A stretch of DNA of 64,000 nt from Kiritimatiellota bacterium (lineage in GTDB: Bacteria; Verrucomicrobiota; Kiritimatiellia; JAAZAB01): assembly GCA_026398415.1 (NCBI GenBank), contig JAPLSY010000019.1, positions 44,995 through 108,994 of the forward strand, written 5' to 3'. Under the pieces are notes generated by a model. The model saw nothing but the letters and a program-made list of their open reading frames with translations. It was not told where the DNA came from and ran no database searches. How positions within the stretch are numbered: position 1 is the first letter of the stretch; each line of letters opens with the position of its first letter. Shown piece after piece: positions 26,754 to 34,033 of the stretch. The translations under genes were made by a program, and so were the position numbers.

Positions 26754-28208
26754 ATGAAAAACGCAACGGCGATATTTTTACTGCTGGCGGCCCTGCTCGG
26801 CCTGTGGGGCGCCGCGCGAGTGCATGAGCAACTGTGGGATTACCGGGCGCGACATCAGTTGCTCGCGGCCGCTCCGCTTGAGAACGCGCCGCCGCTTATG
26901 GCCTTCACCACCGTGGCCCTAGGCGGGTTCCGCGGGCTGATCGCCGACCTGCTCTGGCTCCGAACCATCCGCCTGCAACAGGAAGGCCGGGTATTCGAAA
27001 TTGCCCAACTGGCGGACTGGATCACCAAGTTGGAGCCCCACTTTACCACCGTGTGGGCTTTCCAGGCCTGGAATATGGCTTACAACATCAGCGTGCTATT
27101 TCCAGACGCTGAAAACCGGTGGCGTTGGGTTAATAACGGTATCCGGCTTCTGCGAGATGAAGGGCTCCGGTATAACCCGCGCAACCCGAACCTGTACAAG
27201 GAACTCGGCTGGCTATACCAGCATAAGATCGGGTACATCATGGATTCGGCGCATCCATTTTACCGGCGCAAGCTGGCGGAAACCATGCAGGCTGTGCTCC
27301 ATGGCGCACGCCTGGAGACCAACCCCAAAGGCACCGATCCCCGGTCGCCTATGGCGCCGCCTGAGGCGGGTGAACTCCAGCGCCTGCGCGAGGAATTTAA
27401 ACTGGATCCGGCGCTCATGCGGCAACTGGATGCCGAATACGGGCCTTTCGACTGGCGCTTGCCGGAAACACATGCGCTTTACTGGGCCTGGCGCGGACTC
27501 CAGACGGCGCGGGACAATCCCGGCGCCGATGAACAGACAACCGCTTCATGTTCATGCCATCCTGACGCAAAGGCACCATCGGCTTTGCCCGGCGTGCAGG
27601 CCTGCGACCAGATGATGCTCCAATGTCTTGCGGCAGCATTCCGACAGGGACGGCTGGATTTCGACCCGGCGACAGACTTGTACGTGACAACACCCCGCCT
27701 GGACCTGCTCCCGCAGGTGATGAAAACTTATGAGCAAGCCATCGCCCGCTACGATGAGCGTAACCTTCGTACGGTTTATGCCAATTTTCTCGGCGAGGCG
27801 ATTATCATCTTGCACAGCTATGGCCGCGATGCACAGGCCCGCGAGATTTACCGGCAGGCGCTTCGCCGGTATCCTGACCTTGACCGGACAATAAGTTATG
27901 ATGATTTTATCGGCGCTAATTTCGTCGCGATGCAGAAAGATGCCGGCGACCTGCCGCCGCCGAATGCCGTGGCCGTGGTGGAAGGATTGTTGTTCCAGGC
28001 CTGTCGGCGGAAGGCCGCCGGCGATGCCAAGCACGCCGCGGAATTTGAACGTCAGGCAAAGGCATTCCGGGATATCTACATGCAGGCACGGGCAAGCGAG
28101 GATCATCGTCTGCGCACGGGCCTGCCTGAGTTGGACATATTGCGCCGGCAGGCCGAGCGGCGCGCGCAAGAGGAAACAACACCTGATATGGAGACCAAAA
28201 CCAAATGA
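26754..28208 (+). CDS. Membrane-anchored TPR-like protein
   Basis: A 484-residue protein with one N-terminal membrane helix (about 5-22) and a long, mainly helical soluble part. A well-conserved-looking block at about 55-120 (GGFRGLIADLLWLR, QLADWITKLEPHF, VWAFQAWNMAYNISVLF) and later helical pairs with alternating Ala/Tyr resemble tetratricopeptide repeats. It probably faces the periplasm and partners with the ABC-2 exporter encoded upstream. A Cys-containing loop (SCSCHPD) lies near 268. It overlaps the next gene by four bases. Function not known. Confidence 0.65.
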   Translation: MKNATAIFLLLAALLGLWGAARVHEQLWDYRARHQLLAAAPLENAPPLMAFTTVALGGFRGLIADLLWLRTIRLQQEGRVFEIAQLADWITKLEPHFTTVWAFQAWNMAYNISVLFPDAENRWRWVNNGIRLLRDEGLRYNPRNPNLYKELGWLYQHKIGYIMDSAHPFYRRKLAETMQAVLHGARLETNPKGTDPRSPMAPPEAGELQRLREEFKLDPALMRQLDAEYGPFDWRLPETHALYWAWRGLQTARDNPGADEQTTASCSCHPDAKAPSALPGVQACDQMMLQCLAAAFRQGRLDFDPATDLYVTTPRLDLLPQVMKTYEQAIARYDERNLRTVYANFLGEAIIILHSYGRDAQAREIYRQALRRYPDLDRTISYDDFIGANFVAMQKDAGDLPPPNAVAVVEGLLFQACRRKAAGDAKHAAEFERQAKAFRDIYMQARASEDHRLRTGLPELDILRRQAERRAQEETTPDMETKTK

Positions 28209-29200
28209 ACCGCCAGCATCAGCACGCCCAGCGGCCGCGAATCGTTGACGTACGGCCCTATCAATTATTGTGCCTGGTATGCCGGCTGGGTACGCCGCCG
28301 GGCCGGCGCCGCGCCGCGCCGCCCATTATCCGTCTCCAACGCCTGATTCAAGAAAACCCCAACAGACCGCTGCGGCTGGTCTGCAACGTGGACGGCATTT
28401 ACCGTTATCAAAATCCGGGGCACCGGCTGGATTCCATCGGCGGCGCCTTGTTCAACGAGAAACGCGACTTGGATATTCTTCAGCGCATGGGAATGGCACC
28501 GGGCGATACACGGCCGGCGCGCGACCTGATCGAGCGCCTGCTTCAATCCATCAAAACAACCAGGAACCTCTGCGGCTATGCCGGCGATCAGGCGACGCCG
28601 ACCTGGCGCGGTTGTCCACAGGCCTTACGCGGGGCATTCGAGCGCGGCAGCTCAAAAGCGTTAGCAACCTTGATTCCCCGCCGGCCGTCACGCGAAAAGG
28701 CAACGGCTAAAAAAACCACGGCGGCGGCCATGTACCGCGTTGCGCGCCTGCAAATCCGGCCGCATCATCTCATGTGCATGGCCTGTTTTTACAGCCGCCA
28801 GGCTTTCGCGCCCATCGCCGAGGATAATTTATATGAAGCCTTGGATATCATGCGGAAAAACCCGGCAATTCCCGTCACCCTCGTGCGCGGGTGTTGCATG
28901 ATTTGCCCGCCTTGCAGTACGTATGATGCCGCCACGGGCTTGTGCGTCGGCGGCAACGGCATGAGCCTGCGGGATCAGAAAAAGGATCTGGACGTGCTCC
29001 GGCGTCTGGACTTGAACTATGGCGACACTTTGCCCGCCCGGACGCTGTATGCAAAACTGTTTCGCCGCATCCGCACCGCCCAGGAAATCTGCGGCTTTCA
29101 GGACGGCATTGCGCGCGGGGAAGCCTGGACGATCTGCGGGTGCGTGACGCAGCAGGCCTACGAACGCTCGCGCTCTTCCGGCATGGGCATCGCGCGCTGA
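28205..29200 (+). CDS. Duplicated DUF1284-like Cys-rich protein
   Basis: A 331-residue protein made of two similar halves of about 140 residues. The C-terminal half has the full pattern: RPHHLMCMACFYS, then GCCMICPPCSTYD with a further CVGG, KKDLDVLRR, and EICGF. The N-terminal half keeps RPYQLLCLVC, EKRDLDILQR and NLCGY, but the central Cys cluster reads VCNVDGIYRYQNPG, so most metal ligands are lost. DUF1284-type proteins are predicted iron-sulfur or metal binders. The ATG overlaps the upstream stop (ATGA). Function unknown. Confidence 0.7.
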   Translation: MNRQHQHAQRPRIVDVRPYQLLCLVCRLGTPPGRRRAAPPIIRLQRLIQENPNRPLRLVCNVDGIYRYQNPGHRLDSIGGALFNEKRDLDILQRMGMAPGDTRPARDLIERLLQSIKTTRNLCGYAGDQATPTWRGCPQALRGAFERGSSKALATLIPRRPSREKATAKKTTAAAMYRVARLQIRPHHLMCMACFYSRQAFAPIAEDNLYEALDIMRKNPAIPVTLVRGCCMICPPCSTYDAATGLCVGGNGMSLRDQKKDLDVLRRLDLNYGDTLPARTLYAKLFRRIRTAQEICGFQDGIARGEAWTICGCVTQQAYERSRSSGMGIAR

Positions 29201-29215
29201 TCGTCGAACTTCGTT

Positions 29216-30184
29216 CTACCGCGTGACTCTTGCCGCTTCCATCATCAGGTCATTCAGCACCCGGATAACGACACGGCCGACGATCCCCAGACTTTCGGCG
29301 CTCAGCTTGGCAAGGGTGTCTTGCGGGGTATGCCAGTAATCGTTCCGGCCGGGCGCCGAGCCGTACTCGAAATCAATAAGGTCGATAGCCGGCATGCCCG
29401 CCTCCAGAAATGGCTGATGATCATCCAGCAGGGCACCCGTCATCAGCGCAAATTTATCGCGCGCTTTTTCCGCCGCCGCCGCGCGGAATACCCGGGCCGT
29501 CAAGTCCGATGTGCTGTTGCGCGGAATCGTGACCGTCAAATCGCGGTCGCCAATCATATCGAGGATGATCACCGCGCGAACCTGGTCCGCGCGGCGGTTC
29601 AAACACAACGCCCGGGCCGCATGGACACTGCCGTGCAGTCCATCGCGCGCGGTATAGCTGCGCCGGCATTCCTCGCCATCGAAAAACGCAATGCCGATAT
29701 TGACGGGCAACGGACCAGCCGCCTGCAGAACCCGGGCCAGTTCCAATAGCAGGCCCGAACTGGAGGCCGAATCGTTGGCGCCTTCAAAGCCGCCCAAGCC
29801 TGATTTCGTGTCGAAGTGCGAGCCCAGAAATATCCAGGGCGCTTTGGCCGACCGGCGGCCGGCGGCGGGAATAACACCCATGACATTCCAGAAGGTCGTT
29901 TTGCCGTCGGGGGTTTCGTCCGTGAAAGCATCCAGCGTGGATTGGACACCCGCCGCCTGCAGGCGCACCAGGAGATGACCGGCCGCCTGACGCGCACCCG
30001 GTGTGCCGGCGGCGCGGGGTCCCAGCGCTACCAGTGCACGCGCCTCGGCAAAAGCGTTATCGGCGTCCAGGACGCGGGGCGCTATAGGTCTAAAGACCGT
30101 CGCTTTTGGCGAGGGCGCCGGCCGACAGCCGGAAGCAACAAGCAGCAATCCGGTCAACACACCGAGAATAAGGTATCGCGTCAT
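29216..30184 (-). CDS. M28-family zinc peptidase lipoprotein
   Basis: A 322-residue lipoprotein (lipobox ASGC, Cys20) with an M28 peptidase / glutaminyl cyclase-like fold. Zinc and catalytic motifs in order: GSHFDTK, GANDSASSS, FFDGEE, DMIGD and YWHTPQDT, all complete. It may be an aminopeptidase or a glutaminyl-peptide cyclotransferase; the DDHQPFLEAGMPAIDLID segment is typical of the latter. Its ATG lies five bases beyond the preceding glycosyltransferase stop, and it converges with the DUF1284-like gene. Confidence 0.85.
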   Translation of the reverse strand: MTRYLILGVLTGLLLVASGCRPAPSPKATVFRPIAPRVLDADNAFAEARALVALGPRAAGTPGARQAAGHLLVRLQAAGVQSTLDAFTDETPDGKTTFWNVMGVIPAAGRRSAKAPWIFLGSHFDTKSGLGGFEGANDSASSSGLLLELARVLQAAGPLPVNIGIAFFDGEECRRSYTARDGLHGSVHAARALCLNRRADQVRAVIILDMIGDRDLTVTIPRNSTSDLTARVFRAAAAEKARDKFALMTGALLDDHQPFLEAGMPAIDLIDFEYGSAPGRNDYWHTPQDTLAKLSAESLGIVGRVVIRVLNDLMMEAARVTR

Positions 30185-30188
30185 GAGC

Positions 30189-31253
30189 TTACACCAGCAT
30201 CCCGGCCATCAGGGCTTTGACTTCGGCTTCCAGATTGCGGTCCCTGGCGCGCTGAACGCGGCGCTGTTGGGAGGTTAAAAGCTCCTGGCGCAAGGCCGCA
30301 TCCGTCAGAACGCGATCGAACAGCGCGCCCAGTTCGGCCGGCGCAAGATCTTCGTACAACACGCCGGCCCCATCCATGGCCTCGGGCATGCCACCGGCGG
30401 CGCGGGCAATGACGGGGATCCCATGATCCATGGCCTCCACCAGCGGTAGGCAATAGCCTTCATGCGCGCTGGTGGACACGAACAGATCGGCCACCCGGTA
30501 ATACGCCAGGAGTCCGGCGGCCGAAGCAAAGCCTTCAAAACATACATTGGGTAAATCAAAATCACCGACCAGCATGCGCAACATGGTCAAATAGCGGGGC
30601 GCACTGCGGGGGGACCCGACAATGATCAGGCGGCTGAATGGATTGATCGCCAGGTGAAACCAGGCAAACGCCAGGATCAAATCCTCGACCCGCTTATTGG
30701 GCGCAATGCGGCCCACGAACAGGATATTCTTCAAAGGACCGGCAAACTTCTCGACGATCATCGGATCCGGCAGCATGTCCGGCGGTTCCGGCGCGAACAG
30801 GAGCGGAAACACCTTGACGTTGTTAATGCCTTCGGCCTTTAGTTCCGCCGCGTTGAAATGGGATACCGTCCATACCGCGTCTGAGCGCCGGGCCACCTCA
30901 TGCAGGGCGCCGCGCGCCGCGCACAGTTGCGCGGCCACGGCATCGTCGAACCCGGCAAAATATTCTGCCGGCGTAATGTTGTGATACACCATGATTTTTT
31001 TGGCGACCGACGCGAGAAACACCTCGACCGCCGGCGAGGCAATGCTGTAGTGGTGTAAACAGATGTCGTTTGCTCCAGCCGTGTAATCCGCCAGGGAGCG
31101 ACAATCCGTTTTCAGGCTGGGCGATACCCAGGAAGGATCCGCATAGATCTCGGAGCAATGGCCTTCGCGTCGGAATATTTCCCGGAGCCGCACCGCCTCG
31201 TTGGAAATGGCATCACCGTCGGCATAACCGACCAGGATCTGGTGAATATTCAT
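30189..31253 (-). CDS. Glycosyltransferase family 4
   Basis: A 354-residue GT-B glycosyltransferase. C-terminal half has FVGRIAPNKRVEDLI, then the donor-binding SAHEGYCLPLVEAMDHGIPVIA with the EX7E motif of family GT4. The N-terminal domain has LHHYSIASPAV and VYHNITP. It probably adds a sugar to a surface polysaccharide, as it lies downstream of the Wzm/Wzt exporter. Its ATG overlaps the upstream coiled-coil gene by four bases. Confidence 0.88.
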   Translation of the reverse strand: MNIHQILVGYADGDAISNEAVRLREIFRREGHCSEIYADPSWVSPSLKTDCRSLADYTAGANDICLHHYSIASPAVEVFLASVAKKIMVYHNITPAEYFAGFDDAVAAQLCAARGALHEVARRSDAVWTVSHFNAAELKAEGINNVKVFPLLFAPEPPDMLPDPMIVEKFAGPLKNILFVGRIAPNKRVEDLILAFAWFHLAINPFSRLIIVGSPRSAPRYLTMLRMLVGDFDLPNVCFEGFASAAGLLAYYRVADLFVSTSAHEGYCLPLVEAMDHGIPVIARAAGGMPEAMDGAGVLYEDLAPAELGALFDRVLTDAALRQELLTSQQRRVQRARDRNLEAEVKALMAGMLV

Positions 31254-31702
31254 CGCAGGTTCCCACCGCCTTGTTTTTCCAATTCGGTTACGCGCCGCTT
31301 CAAATCGGCCGTTTCCTTCTGCCGCTGGGTAAACTCAAACTCCAGCGTGCTGGTCAGCTGGGTATTGATCAGGTTTTGCCGGAACGCGACGCGGTCATGC
31401 TGGTACCGCAGAAGCTTCCAGAGGAGCGCCTTGAGCCTGGCCATGAACAAACCGGTTGCACCGGGTTTCCGGGGAATGGCAAAATCAAGCGTGTCAATCG
31501 CGTTCCGGCAGCGGATCAGGCCGATGAGCCGATCAAGATATTCGGCTTCGGATTGCGCCCGCGCCAGGGCCAGCGCGCTGATCTCCGGCGGAAACGGGGC
31601 CAGTTTGCGGCTGGCCGCAACGTGTTCCATGGCCTCCACCTGCCGGCGCAGTTCCCGGCCCAGGTCATGGGTTCTATCCTGACCGGCAACACTGATTTTC
31701 AT
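31250..31702 (-). CDS. Helical/coiled-coil protein of polysaccharide locus
   Basis: A 150-residue, mostly alpha-helical protein with heptad-like C-terminal helix (about 112-145, FEFTQRQKETADLKRRVTEL). It has no signal peptide or membrane span. Similar helical segments are found fused to methyltransferases and glycosyltransferases in O-antigen loci, which suggests an accessory or chain-length role; this is inference. A perfect hairpin lies ten bases before the ATG. Confidence 0.6.
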   Translation of the reverse strand: MKISVAGQDRTHDLGRELRRQVEAMEHVAASRKLAPFPPEISALALARAQSEAEYLDRLIGLIRCRNAIDTLDFAIPRKPGATGLFMARLKALLWKLLRYQHDRVAFRQNLINTQLTSTLEFEFTQRQKETADLKRRVTELEKQGGGNLR

Positions 31703-31712
31703 GGCTTAGCCT

Positions 31713-31742
31713 GACTTATTCATGAACGACCATGAATAAGTC
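31713..31742. promoter_or_regulatory. 11-bp stem hairpin before start codon
   Basis: Perfect inverted repeat GACTTATTCAT / ATGAATAAGTC with an 8-base loop, ending 10 bases before the ATG at 31702 on the minus strand. No T-run follows, so it is not a typical terminator. It could affect translation initiation or mRNA stability between wzt and the downstream genes. Confidence 0.5.
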
Positions 31743-31750
31743 ACCCCTTG

Positions 31751-31827
31751 GGCTTCGACTACGGCCTGCGGACAGGTCTCCGCTCAGGGCTAACCTTGAG
31801 CAAGGCGCGAAGCACCGCGTCGAAACC
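31751..31827. repeat. TTCGAC/GTCGAA multi-hairpin element
   Basis: An outer stem pairs TTCGAC (31754-31759) with GTCGAA (31819-31824), extended by GG/CC at the ends. Inside are two smaller hairpins, CCTG-CGGA-CAGG (31765-31776) and a CTCAGG/CCTTGAG pair. It lies in the 177-base gap between wzt and the coiled-coil gene and looks like a degenerate member of a palindromic intergenic family. Confidence 0.55.
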
Positions 31828-31879
31828 TGAAAGAAAGTAAAACACTTTTTTTCAGGTGATTATGAATAAAACTACGTTT

Positions 31880-33073
31880 TTATGAATTGATCAGGTTAGC
31901 CTGATGCTCCCAGGCGCAGTTCAATTGGAAGACGCCCTTGTCGTCGCTCGCGTCCTTGATCAGGAACGGATGCAGATCTTCCTGGCGATGATACTGGATC
32001 TTATGATCCCACGAATGCACGGCCAGGGACAGGAAAAATCGGCCCTGTTTCAAGGTCAACGGCTCGATCCGCAAGCGCACCCGGCCATCGCCCTCGATGG
32101 CGGCAATCGGGACTTTTGCGATCTGCGTGTTGGAGCCGAAGACATAAAACCCGTTGCCGGTCTTGATACTGAAACCAAAGACCGGCGTTTCGATGCGCCG
32201 ATGCGCGTGATAACCGATTTCCACCATCATGGCGCCGCCGGTGTAAAACGTGGAGGTTTCCGCTCCCGTTGCATCCAACAGCCGGATGGAGCGCATCTCA
32301 ACCTCGCGGGTGCCGTGCTCTTCCACGCTGAACAGGCCGAGCTTGACCATGTAGCTCTTGAGATAGGAAAAGATCACATCGGAGGGTTTGCCCTGCATGA
32401 TGAAGCGACCCTCGTGGATCAACAGCACCTCACTGCAGAATTCCTCGACCGTCTCCAGGGCATGTGAGACGAACAGGATGGTCTTTCCTTTTTTCTGGAA
32501 TTGACGGATACGGTCGAGGCACTTTCCCTGGAAAGATATGTCGCCGACGGCCAGGACCTCATCGATGAGCAGAATATCGGGATTCATTTCCACGGCCACG
32601 GAAAACGCCAGGCGCACGTACATGCCGCTGGAATAGTGCTTCACGGGCATGTCAATGAATTCATGCAGTTCGGCAAAGTCCACGATATGGTCAAACCGCC
32701 GCCGGATGTCCTCGCGCGCGATACCCATGATCGCCGCGTTGAGGTAAATATTTTCGCGCCCCGACAGGTCGGGGTGGAAGCCCGCGCCCAGCTCAAGCAG
32801 GGCCGATATGCGCCCCGTTGTCCGCACTGCGCCTTCGGTCGGCACCATAGTTTGGGCGATAAGGCCCAGGAGCGAACTCTTGCCCGATCCATTGGGCCCG
32901 ATGACGCCGACCGTCTGCCCTTGATGGATTTTGAAATTAACATCGCGCAGGGCCCAGAATCCGCCGGCCTTCGCGCCGCGCAACCAGCGCGGCAGGGCGC
33001 CCAGGAACGTCGGCGAACCGATATCCTGCCGGCGATACCACTTGCCCAGTCCTGTGGCTTCGATCGCGATCAT
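31880..33073 (-). CDS. Polysaccharide ABC exporter ATPase (Wzt-like)
   Basis: A 397-residue ATPase of an O-antigen/teichoic-acid type exporter. Nucleotide domain (about 1-245): Walker A GPNGSGKSS, signature HYSSGMYVRLAFSVA, Walker B ILLIDEVLAVGD, H-loop SHALETVEEFC. The extra C-terminal domain (about 270-397) is beta-rich like the Wzt carbohydrate-binding domain that recognises the capped end of the glycan. The start at 33073 overlaps the permease stop (ATGA). Confidence 0.9.
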   Translation of the reverse strand: MIAIEATGLGKWYRRQDIGSPTFLGALPRWLRGAKAGGFWALRDVNFKIHQGQTVGVIGPNGSGKSSLLGLIAQTMVPTEGAVRTTGRISALLELGAGFHPDLSGRENIYLNAAIMGIAREDIRRRFDHIVDFAELHEFIDMPVKHYSSGMYVRLAFSVAVEMNPDILLIDEVLAVGDISFQGKCLDRIRQFQKKGKTILFVSHALETVEEFCSEVLLIHEGRFIMQGKPSDVIFSYLKSYMVKLGLFSVEEHGTREVEMRSIRLLDATGAETSTFYTGGAMMVEIGYHAHRRIETPVFGFSIKTGNGFYVFGSNTQIAKVPIAAIEGDGRVRLRIEPLTLKQGRFFLSLAVHSWDHKIQYHRQEDLHPFLIKDASDDKGVFQLNCAWEHQANLINS

Positions 33074-33921
33074 AACATGTCCGAAAAATAGCGTTGGCTG
33101 CGCTGAAACACGACGTAGGCTATCCACATAATGACCAGCGGGATAAGCAGGCCCACGACACTGGTCGCCGTCCAGGGGAATGAAACGCCCGGCACCTGCA
33201 TTGCCCGATAGCCGGTAATGATGACCGTCATCGGGTTCAACAGGTACACCTGAGCAACCCACGGATGGGAGCGGGCCACAGCTTCCACCAGCGACAAGGG
33301 ATACATGACCGGACTCATGAAAAACCAGGCGCTCATCAGCAGGTTCACGATATGCTGGGTGTCACGAAAATAAACGTTGGCAGCGGCCACCAGCAGGGCC
33401 AGCGAGAAATTAAAGAGCAGTTGATACAGACTCATGAGCGGCACCCAGAGCGTGGCCGCCTCCAGGAAAGTGCCTTTCATCATCAGCAGAATGGCCACCA
33501 GCACCCATTGCACCACCAAGGTCAGCAGGAAATTTACCAGGCCGGTCACGCTGACCGAAAGCGGCAGGATAATGCGCGGGAAAAAGACCTTTTTGACCAG
33601 CGAGGAATTGCCCGTCACGCAGTTCAGGCCGGCATTGACACACTGGACTGTGAACTGCCAGGCAAATACGCCGATGATAATATCCTCGTACTGAATCTCG
33701 ACCCCCCGCCCCGCCAGCAGGCGCAGGAAGACGATGTAAATGACCGCCATGAACAACGGCGTCAGGATGGTCCATAAAAATCCCAGGATGGAACCCCGGT
33801 AGCGGATCTTAAGGTCCCGCGCCACCAGGTTCCAGAGCAGATCCCAGTACCTGAAAACGTCTTTAAGCATTTGGATCATAAAGTGGTTACTGTACTCGAT
33901 TGCCGCACGATGGTAAAGCAT
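33070..33921 (-). CDS. Polysaccharide ABC exporter permease (Wzm-like)
   Basis: A 283-residue ABC-2 permease with six hydrophobic helices. The N-terminal amphipathic region LVARDLKIRYRGSILGFLWTILTP is the family hallmark; SLVKKVFFPRIILPL and VYFRDTQHIVN are also typical. It forms the membrane channel with the Wzt-like ATPase. The start is uncertain: 33921 or an internal ATG at 33879 (giving 269 residues), neither with a clear Shine-Dalgarno. A heptamer repeat lies directly upstream. Confidence 0.9.
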   Translation of the reverse strand: MLYHRAAIEYSNHFMIQMLKDVFRYWDLLWNLVARDLKIRYRGSILGFLWTILTPLFMAVIYIVFLRLLAGRGVEIQYEDIIIGVFAWQFTVQCVNAGLNCVTGNSSLVKKVFFPRIILPLSVSVTGLVNFLLTLVVQWVLVAILLMMKGTFLEAATLWVPLMSLYQLLFNFSLALLVAAANVYFRDTQHIVNLLMSAWFFMSPVMYPLSLVEAVARSHPWVAQVYLLNPMTVIITGYRAMQVPGVSFPWTATSVVGLLIPLVIMWIAYVVFQRSQRYFSDML

Positions 33922-33933
33922 TGATCGTGAGCC

Positions 33934-33968
33934 AGACGACAGACGACGGACGGCAGACGGCGGATGTC
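33934..33968 (+). repeat. Degenerate heptamer repeat, AGACGAC family, third copy
   Basis: Five 7-base units: AGACGAC, AGACGAC, GGACGGC, AGACGGC, GGATGTC. It lies just upstream of the Wzm-like start (minus strand). The orientation matches the copy after efp. Confidence 0.8.
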
Positions 33969-34033
33969 AGCAACCAGCCGGCGATATTTCCTACGCTTCC
34001 GTATGTTTTCGGTCTACAGCCTTTAGCCTTCGC

